The notes under the pieces were generated by a model. It saw only the letters and a program-made list of their open reading frames with translations, did not search any database and was not told the DNA's origin. From Dehalococcoidia bacterium (GTDB lineage Bacteria; Chloroflexota; Dehalococcoidia; Lucifugimonadales; Lucifugimonadaceae), in NCBI GenBank assembly GCA_029940375.1, contig JAPYUX010000001.1, positions 95,641-159,640 of the forward strand: a DNA stretch of 64,000 nt, given 5' to 3'. Positions 58,002 through 64,000 of this stretch are shown in pieces; the first letter of the stretch is position 1, and each line of letters begins with the position of its first letter. Position numbers and translations under genes: made by a program.

Positions 58002-58166
58002 TTATGCTACTTTAGTTTTTTTAGATTCTATTTTTTTCAATAAAAGGAGAGCTTCACTTTTTCCAATAACTCGGCTACATTGAAGACAGGATAATATTAA
58101 TTTATTTTCCACATCCATCCTTACTTCTATATCTCCTCCGCATGAACAGCATTTTGAATATATCAC
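58002..58166 (-). CDS. Small zinc-ribbon protein
   Basis: A 54-residue frame from GTG 58166 to TAA, with AGGA seven bases upstream of the start (AGGAACGAAAAGTG on the minus strand). It contains four cysteines as CSCG ... CLQC plus one extra Cys (KCCSCGGDIE ... ILSCLQCSRV), the spacing of a two-knuckle zinc ribbon, followed by a basic tail. No partner can be inferred; it lies convergent to atpC and divergent from the dnaK operon. Smallness limits certainty, but the Cys pattern and ribosome-binding site argue that it is real. Confidence 0.6.
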   Translation of the reverse strand: MIYSKCCSCGGDIEVRMDVENKLILSCLQCSRVIGKSEALLLLKKIESKKTKVA

Positions 58167-58316
58167 TTTTCGTTCCTAATTTTTTTTTATATTTCCAAAA
58201 ATATATAATAACTCCACTTATCGTAATAATCAAGCCTTTAAGTGTTTTTATCGTTAATAATTGATTTAGTAGAAATATATAATTTTGTTATTTATAATGA
58301 TATCGTAAAATATTAA

Positions 58317-58345
58317 TTGACACAATACGTGTTAAGAATTATAAT
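58317..58345 (+). promoter_or_regulatory. Sigma70-type promoter of the hspR-grpE-dnaK operon with an overlapping dyad
   Basis: TTGACA (58317-58322), 17-base spacer, TATAAT (58340-58345): both hexamers are exact consensus. An imperfect dyad, TTGACAC (58317-58323) and GTGTTAA (58329-58335), covers the -35 box and spacer, where a repressor would exclude polymerase. The first gene encodes a MerR/HspR-like protein, the likely binder. The gene starts at 58364. Confidence 0.8.
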
Positions 58346-58363
58346 TTATATTAAGGGAGAATT

Positions 58364-58807
58364 ATGACTAATAGAGGCTGGATAATTTCAAAAACTGTTT
58401 CAGTTAATTCAAGAATAAGTGATTCTGAAATTGATAATGATCAAATGAACATTGATCCCGTCATTGGTGTATATACTATAAGTGTTGTTTCTGACATGAT
58501 TTCTATGCATCCAAATACTTTAAGAAAGTATGATAAACATGGATTAGTTCGTCCTTCTAGAACTGATGGAAGACGTAGATTATACTCTGAAACTGATTTA
58601 TTGAGATTACAGATAATCAAACTTTTAACTGAAAGATATGGATTGAATCTTGAAGGAGCAAAATTAGTACTTGCTTTATCAATGAAAGTAAAAGAAGTAG
58701 TTGAATTATTGGAACAGGGTGTAAATAAGAACGTTTATAAAAATTCTGCAAAAATAGCTTCATTAGAATTAAGGCAACTATTTCTTGAATTAGGTATTAA
58801 GATATAA
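58364..58807 (+). CDS. hspR: MerR-family HspR-like repressor
   Basis: 147 residues. After about 35 N-terminal residues of unclear role comes the winged helix YTISVVSDMISMHPNTLRKY, then DKHGLVRPSRTDG and RRRLYSETDLLRLQIIKLLT, followed by a short C-terminal helix. The HPNTLRKYDKHGLV motif and the operon with grpE and dnaK match HspR, the chaperone-operon repressor that responds to DnaK. AAGGGAG precedes the ATG. Confidence 0.85.
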   Translation: MTNRGWIISKTVSVNSRISDSEIDNDQMNIDPVIGVYTISVVSDMISMHPNTLRKYDKHGLVRPSRTDGRRRLYSETDLLRLQIIKLLTERYGLNLEGAKLVLALSMKVKEVVELLEQGVNKNVYKNSAKIASLELRQLFLELGIKI

Positions 58808-58816
58808 ATAATTTTT

Positions 58817-59314
58817 ATGAACAAAAAAAAGACAAAAAATGAAATTTCACAAGAATTGGATAATGCTATATCTGAAAGAGACAAATATCTTCAGATAGCA
58901 CAAAGAGCCCAAGCTGATTTAGTAAATTTACGTATGAAATCTGCAAATGATTTAGCAGAATCCGAACTCAAAGCTCATCGTAGAATGGTTTTTCAAATGA
59001 TATCTGTAATAGATCAAATGAATATGGCATTATCTACCAAAGTGAATACTAAAACGTACAAATCTTGGATTGAAGGAATAGATTCGATTTTAAAAAATTT
59101 TATTACTATTTTAGAAAATTTCAATTTTAAACAAATAAATTGTGAAATTGGTGATACATTTGATCCCAAAATTCATGAAGCGATTTCAAGAGTAAAAACA
59201 GATGAATTCGAACCTGGTGCTATTCTTAGACAAATTTCGTGTGGTTATTTACATGAAGCACATTTGGTTAGACCTATTTTGGTTGAAATAGCTTATAAAA
59301 AAGAAGATAAATAA
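58817..59314 (+). CDS. grpE: Co-chaperone GrpE
   Basis: 165 residues: an N-terminal coiled coil (ISERDKYLQIAQRAQADLVN) and the C-terminal beta part with FDPKIHEAISRVKTDEFEPG and VRPILVEIAY. GrpE is the nucleotide-exchange factor of DnaK, encoded next. The N-terminus is shorter than in many GrpE proteins. Confidence 0.94.
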   Translation: MNKKKTKNEISQELDNAISERDKYLQIAQRAQADLVNLRMKSANDLAESELKAHRRMVFQMISVIDQMNMALSTKVNTKTYKSWIEGIDSILKNFITILENFNFKQINCEIGDTFDPKIHEAISRVKTDEFEPGAILRQISCGYLHEAHLVRPILVEIAYKKEDK

Positions 59315-59335
59315 ATAAACGAAAGGTAAAGAAAA

Positions 59336-61231
59336 ATGTCCAGAGTAATAGGTATAGATTTAGGAACAACCAATTCAGCTATGGCTGTTATGGAATCAGG
59401 AGAACCTGCTGTTGTAGAAAATAAAGAAGGTAGAAGAACTACTCCTTCAGTTGTTGCGGTAAATGTACAGTCCAGTGAGAGATTTGTTGGAGAAACAGCT
59501 AAAAGACAATCAATAACAAATCCTGAAAACACTGTATATTCAGCTAAAAGGTTTATTGGCAGAAGATTTGAAGATTCAGTTATAAAAAAAGAAATGAAAA
59601 GAGTTTCATATAAAGTGAATAAAAGATCGAACGGAGATTTAGGAATTGTCTTGGCTGAAAAAGATCACGCTCCAGCAGAAATATCAGCTATGGTTTTAAA
59701 AAAACTAAAAGACGATGCAGAAAATAAATTAGGTTCACCCGTCACTCAAGCAGTTATAACTGTACCTGCCTATTTTAATGATTCTCAGAGAGAAGCAACT
59801 AAAGTTGCTGGTAAAATAGCAGGATTAGAAGTTTTGAGAATAATTAACGAACCTACCGCTGCAGCATTGGCCTATGGACTAGATAAAGAAGGTGACAGGA
59901 CAATAGCTGTGTATGATCTTGGAGGAGGAACGTTTGATATTACTATTTTACAATTAGGGGATGGAGTTTTCGAAGTAAAGTCTACTAACGGTGACACTCA
60001 ATTGGGTGGAGATGATTTCGATAATGTTATTGTTGATTATATTTGTGAAACATTTAAAAATGATAATTCTATAGACTTGAAACAAGATTCTGCTGCACTT
60101 CAAAGGGTTAGAGTTGAGTCCGAAAGAGCTAAAATTGAATTATCTTCAGTGAAGCAGACAGAAATTAATTTACCATTTATTTCTGCTGACTCGACAGGGC
60201 CTAAACATCTTCAGATGAATTTAAGTAGAGCTAAATTAGATGAATTAACAAATGAATTAGTAGAACAGACAGTTAAACCTACTGTGTCAGCTTTAAAAGA
60301 TTCAGGTTTAACTGCAAACGATATAAATGAAGTTGTGTTAGTTGGAGGTATGACCAGAATGCCTTTGGTTGCAAAAAAAGTACAAGAATTATTCAAAAAA
60401 GAACCTAATAAAACGATTAATCCTGACGAGGTAGTTGCATTGGGTGCAGCAATTCAAGCAGGTGTCTTACAAGGAGATGTTAAAGATGTATTACTTTTAG
60501 ATGTAACACCACTTACACTAGGAATTGAAACTTTAGGTGGGGTAAAAACTCCTTTAATTGAAAGAAACACTACTATACCAACTTCCAAAACAGAAACTTT
60601 TACAACAGCAGCTGATAATCAACCAAGTGTTGAAATTCATGTTGTACAAGGAGAAAGAGAAATGGTTTCAGATAATGTTTCAATAGGTAGATTTTCTTTA
60701 GATGGAATCCAACCGGCACCTAGAGGGATACCACAAATTGATGTTACATTTGATATAGATGCTGATGGAATAGTTACTGTTAAGGCAAAAGATAGAGCAA
60801 CAAATAAAGAACAACAAATAACTATAACTGGAAGATCTGGAATGTCAGATGAGGAAATCCAAAAAGTTGTAGATGATGCTGAAAAATTTTCTGAAGAAGA
60901 TAAGAAGAAAAAAGCTGAAATTGAAGCAAAAAATTCTGGAGAAGCGATTGTTTATCAATCAGAAAAATTGATTAGCGAAAATAAGGATAAGGTACCAGAA
61001 AATGTAGTAAGTGATTTACAAAAAGAAATTGACTCTCTTAAAATATTACTTTCAAATGAAGGATCTGAAGCAACTGAAATCAATGAGGCAATAGAGAAGG
61101 TCAATGTTGCTCTTCAAACATTTGGTCAAAACTTACCACAACAAGAAAATAAACCTCCTGACCCTCAGAATGATGATGACAAATCTGATGAGGATGATAC
61201 TGTTGATGGAGAATACAAAGAAGTAAAATAG
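59336..61231 (+). CDS. dnaK: Chaperone DnaK (Hsp70)
   Basis: 631 residues: [49 protein letters not shown] and the linker-substrate domain with [17 protein letters not shown]. It ends in an acidic, disordered tail ([20 protein letters not shown]). dnaJ is not in the window. AAAGGTAAAG precedes ATG 59336. Confidence 0.97.
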   Translation: MSRVIGIDLGTTNSAMAVMESGEPAVVENKEGRRTTPSVVAVNVQSSERFVGETAKRQSITNPENTVYSAKRFIGRRFEDSVIKKEMKRVSYKVNKRSNGDLGIVLAEKDHAPAEISAMVLKKLKDDAENKLGSPVTQAVITVPAYFNDSQREATKVAGKIAGLEVLRIINEPTAAALAYGLDKEGDRTIAVYDLGGGTFDITILQLGDGVFEVKSTNGDTQLGGDDFDNVIVDYICETFKNDNSIDLKQDSAALQRVRVESERAKIELSSVKQTEINLPFISADSTGPKHLQMNLSRAKLDELTNELVEQTVKPTVSALKDSGLTANDINEVVLVGGMTRMPLVAKKVQELFKKEPNKTINPDEVVALGAAIQAGVLQGDVKDVLLLDVTPLTLGIETLGGVKTPLIERNTTIPTSKTETFTTAADNQPSVEIHVVQGEREMVSDNVSIGRFSLDGIQPAPRGIPQIDVTFDIDADGIVTVKAKDRATNKEQQITITGRSGMSDEEIQKVVDDAEKFSEEDKKKKAEIEAKNSGEAIVYQSEKLISENKDKVPENVVSDLQKEIDSLKILLSNEGSEATEINEAIEKVNVALQTFGQNLPQQENKPPDPQNDDDKSDEDDTVDGEYKEVK

Positions 61232-61238
61232 GTGAAAA

Positions 61239-62120
61239 TTGCAGATATATCAGATTGATAATGATCAAGGAAGGCAAGTTATTGTTGTATCTAAAGATAC
61301 AACATACAATCTCACTTTTTTGAGACCAACTATTAAAACTTCTTTAGATCTAATGATGGTTGCATATAACAACGGGATCAAGATTTCTGATTATCTGAAA
61401 GAAATATTATCATCAACATCATCCATTGAAGAATTAAATAAGGAAAAAATTGATTTAAAAAAATCATCATTACTTCCAGTAGATTCTCCAGAAGTTTGGG
61501 CATTTGGAGTAACCTATGGAGATTCTATGAAAGAAAGACAAGCAGAGTCTGAAACACCTGATATTTATTCAAAAATTTATTTTGCTGAAAGACCTGAATC
61601 TTTTTTTAAAAGTACTCTAAGTAGATTAAGAAAAAATAATGAGTCAGTTGGAATAAGATCTGATTCGGGGTGGGATATTCCTGAACCAGAGTTAACGTTT
61701 ATAATTTACAACAAAGAAATTATTGGATTTACCTGTGGTAATGATATGTCCAGTAGAAAAATAGAGGGAGAAAACCCACTATACTTACCTCAGGCAAAAG
61801 TTTATAAATATTCTGCTTCTATTGGCCCATGTTGGGTTCCAGTAGAATGTTTAGACTATAATAATTTGAATGTAGAAATGACTATTAATCGTAACTCAAA
61901 GAGAGTATTTAAGGGAAATTGCAATACCAGCATTATGAAAAGAAAATGTAATGAACTTAATGATTGGCTTAACAGAAGCAATGAAATCCCTGATGGAACA
62001 GCTGTTATGACTGGTACAGGGATCATTCCTCCCATGGAATTTTCTTTAAAAGAAGGAGACAAAATATCTATATCTATTGAAAATATAGGTACACTGAACA
62101 ATTTCGTGATAAGCGTTTAA
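61239..62120 (+). CDS. FAH-family hydrolase/dehydratase (sugar-acid type)
   Basis: 293 residues of the fumarylacetoacetate-hydrolase superfamily. The metal residues are in PEPELTFIIYN and TCGNDMSSRKIEGENPLYLP. The stretch WAFGVTYGDSMKERQAESET and AERPESFFKST resembles 2-keto-3-deoxy-D-arabinonate dehydratase-type members, a link to sugar-acid catabolism like the enolase-superfamily gene at 20196-21377. TTG start 61239; the ribosome-binding site GGTGAAAA is modest. Lies 7 bases after dnaK, perhaps read through from it. Confidence 0.85.
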   Translation: MQIYQIDNDQGRQVIVVSKDTTYNLTFLRPTIKTSLDLMMVAYNNGIKISDYLKEILSSTSSIEELNKEKIDLKKSSLLPVDSPEVWAFGVTYGDSMKERQAESETPDIYSKIYFAERPESFFKSTLSRLRKNNESVGIRSDSGWDIPEPELTFIIYNKEIIGFTCGNDMSSRKIEGENPLYLPQAKVYKYSASIGPCWVPVECLDYNNLNVEMTINRNSKRVFKGNCNTSIMKRKCNELNDWLNRSNEIPDGTAVMTGTGIIPPMEFSLKEGDKISISIENIGTLNNFVISV

Positions 62121-62124
62121 TAAT

Positions 62125-63579
62125 TTATTTTATAGTTATTACCCTGATTAAATTTGTGTTGCCTTTAAATCCAATTGGTAACCCTGCAACTACAATAATT
62201 GTTTCACCTTTTTTTGCTAGTTTTTCATTTAAAACCATGTCTTCTGCAAACTGGAACATTTCTTCTATGTTTGACAAGTTTTTTGCTTCAATAGTATGAA
62301 CACCCCACCTTAACGACAAACTAACATGAGCTTTTGGATCAGGAGAAAGTGCTATTACAGGCTTAGAAGGTTTGTAAGATGCCACCCTAGCAGCTGTAGA
62401 TCCTGATTCTGTAAAAGCTACAATGAGTTTAGCGTTCAATTGTTCTGCAATATCTGCAGCACCATGAGCTATAAATTCATCAATGTTTTGTGCATTTGAA
62501 GCAGTTACATGATCAAATCTAAGTTTCCTTAAATTCTTATTATTAATATTTTTTTCAGCTATTTCTGCAATTTCTTTCATGAATTCCACCGATCTAACTG
62601 GAAATTTTCCTATAGAAGTTTCACCCGAAAGCATGATAGCGTCAGATCCATCTATTACAGCATTATGAACATCAGTTACCTCTGCGCGTGTTGGCTGTGG
62701 ATTTTCAGTCATGGATTCTAGCATTTGAGTTGCTGTAATGACTTCTTTACCCATACTATTTGCAATTTTTATTATGAATTTTTGTGTAGATGGGATTTCT
62801 GAAATTGGTAAATGCACCCCTAAATCTCCACGCGCAACCATAACAGCATCTGATTCATCTATAATTGATTTAAGATTATCTACTGCTGTCTTCAACTCTA
62901 TTTTTGAGATAATTTTTATGCTTCTATTTTTTGCCTCTATTTTTCTTTTAACTTTTTTTATGTCATCAATATTTCTAATATATGAGAGCCCTACAAAATC
63001 TATATCATTAGATAAAACAAAGTCCAATGCCTTTGTAGTTTCAGCAGTAAAATATTCTAACATTGAAGGGAAACCTCTTGCTACAACTGCTTTATTGCTA
63101 CTGATTTTTCCCCCTAATTTTACTTTTGTTTCAATTAATGTTTTATCGATAGTAATAACATCTAATTCTACAGCCCCATCATCTATTAAAAGAGTTGCCC
63201 CTTTTTTTATATCTTTATGTAATCCAGAAGGCCAAATATTTATGATTTCTTTGTTGAGATTATCTGAGCAATCAAAAAAAATCGTTTGATTATTTTTGCA
63301 AATGAAGTGATCAGTTTCCAAATCTCCTACTCGATACTTTGGCCCAGGCAGATCTGCCAATATCGGTATCGGTCTATTTAGTTCTTTAGAAGCATTTCTT
63401 ATATTATTGATAATTAATTTGTGCTCTGATGAATCTCCATGAGATAAATTGATTCTGGCAACGGTCATTCCAGCTTCTATCAATTGTTTTAGAGTCTGAA
63501 TATCATACGATGAAGGACCAATGGTGCATATAATACGTGTTTTACTAAAATTTTTCAACTTTGATTTATTATCTACCAT
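62125..63579 (-). CDS. pyk: Pyruvate kinase
   Basis: 484 residues: IICTIGPSSYDIQTLKQLIE, ARINLSHG, ILADLPGPKYRVG, AVMVARGDLGVHLP, ATQMLESMTENPQPTRAEVTD (split across motif and loop) and the C-terminal allosteric domain. Converts phosphoenolpyruvate and ADP to pyruvate and ATP in glycolysis. Convergent with the FAH-family gene and divergent from the coiled-coil gene at 63649. Confidence 0.96.
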   Translation of the reverse strand: MVDNKSKLKNFSKTRIICTIGPSSYDIQTLKQLIEAGMTVARINLSHGDSSEHKLIINNIRNASKELNRPIPILADLPGPKYRVGDLETDHFICKNNQTIFFDCSDNLNKEIINIWPSGLHKDIKKGATLLIDDGAVELDVITIDKTLIETKVKLGGKISSNKAVVARGFPSMLEYFTAETTKALDFVLSNDIDFVGLSYIRNIDDIKKVKRKIEAKNRSIKIISKIELKTAVDNLKSIIDESDAVMVARGDLGVHLPISEIPSTQKFIIKIANSMGKEVITATQMLESMTENPQPTRAEVTDVHNAVIDGSDAIMLSGETSIGKFPVRSVEFMKEIAEIAEKNINNKNLRKLRFDHVTASNAQNIDEFIAHGAADIAEQLNAKLIVAFTESGSTAARVASYKPSKPVIALSPDPKAHVSLSLRWGVHTIEAKNLSNIEEMFQFAEDMVLNEKLAKKGETIIVVAGLPIGFKGNTNLIRVITIK

Positions 63580-63648
63580 TTATATTATTTTTAATAAATT
63601 AATAATCATATAAGGTATTATATATAAGAATTTATATATGAGGTTATT

Positions 63649-64000
63649 ATGCCTGAAAACAATTATACACTATTTGAATTACAGGATTTAGACATCAAAA
63701 AAAAATCTTTAATCAATGGAATTACTAATATCGATAAAAAACTAGAAGATTCTTTAGGTATAAAAGAATTGAATCTAAATCTAGAATTGGTTATAAAAAA
63801 ACTGAATGAACAAAAAAAAGCACAAATAAAAATCAATCAATTAAGAGAGTTAAATGAGTATGAAATAAATAATCTTAATACAAGATTATATTCAGGACAA
63901 ATCAGAAATAACAAAGAAGCTGAGGCAATCAAATTTGAAATTGAAAGCAAAAATGAGACAGTCCAACAAATCTCTACTAGAAACGATAAAGTGAATGAGA
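63649..64000 (+). CDS. C4-type zinc-ribbon/coiled-coil protein (partial)
   Basis: The frame from ATG 63649 stays open to the window end (117 codons shown). It begins YTLFELQDLDIKKKSLING and is strongly alpha-helical and charged, with TRLYSGQIRNNKEAEAIKFE near residue 83, a stretch characteristic of the DUF164-type proteins that end in a C4 zinc ribbon. The ribbon would be beyond the edge. Role in bacteria is poorly defined. Confidence 0.72.
   Translation, partial: MPENNYTLFELQDLDIKKKSLINGITNIDKKLEDSLGIKELNLNLELVIKKLNEQKKAQIKINQLRELNEYEINNLNTRLYSGQIRNNKEAEAIKFEIESKNETVQQISTRNDKVNE

Noticed and set aside
62738-63289. 183-codon plus-strand frame inside pyruvate kinase
   Set aside because: Antisense shadow of pyk with hydrophobic low-complexity translation.

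Overview
The window is a dense, AT-rich (roughly 30% GC by eye) bacterial chromosome segment with short intergenic gaps, many 1-14 base gene overlaps, frequent TTG starts and no recognisable insertion sequence, prophage, CRISPR array, rRNA or tRNA. The gene content suggests a small-genome marine Chloroflexota of the SAR202 type. The hints are a fused IspDF, MerR/HspR-type regulators in front of clpC-like and grpE-dnaK genes, a PyrR-led pyr operon, a squalene/hopanoid hpn cluster, and a mix of enolase-superfamily, SDR, FMN monooxygenase and MFS genes. The taxonomic placement is inference; no marker was searched.

Layout. 1-3160 (minus): prenyl diphosphate synthase, a divergent HpnG-like protein, HpnC and a truncated HpnE, making isoprenoid precursors and squalene. 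3378-8779 (plus): a MerR/HspR-like regulator, a ClpC-type unfoldase, the fused IspDF and cysteinyl-tRNA synthetase. 8776-10490 (minus): SecG and GatB. 10600-14613 (plus): SufB, SufC, SufD and SufU, without SufS. 14610-16421 (minus): a sugar epimerase and an orphan NMT1/THI5-like binding protein. 16519-22070: an RlmB-type methyltransferase, then an accessory block of MFS transporter, SDR, tandem-ABM protein, enolase-superfamily enzyme and a beta-propeller protein, probably for uptake and breakdown of sugar acids or similar compounds. 22159-31102: NYN-domain protein, MFS carriers, TolB-like lipoprotein, luciferase-like monooxygenase, M20 peptidase, Kbl and another SDR. 31136-38917: IlvD, M1 aminopeptidase, PAC2 protein, a structured leader in front of a NUDIX gene, a GarR-like dehydrogenase and a ferredoxin-NADP reductase-like protein.

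39190-50377 holds de novo pyrimidine synthesis (pyrR, pyrB, pyrC, carA, carB, then pyrF after a methyltransferase and modABC). 50434-57981 holds a bifunctional-nuclease-family gene and the complete ATP synthase operon (atpI/Z, B, E, F, H, A, G, D, C). 58002-63579 carries a small zinc-ribbon gene, the hspR-grpE-dnaK operon behind a near-perfect sigma70 promoter, a FAH-family sugar-acid enzyme and pyruvate kinase. The window ends inside a coiled-coil C4 zinc-ribbon protein.

The most notable signals outside ordinary genes are: (i) a compact structured leader with an embedded 11-codon ORF and a 26-base-arm hairpin before the NUDIX gene (36608-36746); (ii) a hairpin just upstream of pyrR that matches the PyrR recognition element and touches its ribosome-binding site; (iii) a long His-containing insertion in ATP synthase subunit a together with an epsilon subunit lacking its C-terminal domain; and (iv) a 13-bp hairpin between atpE and atpF.
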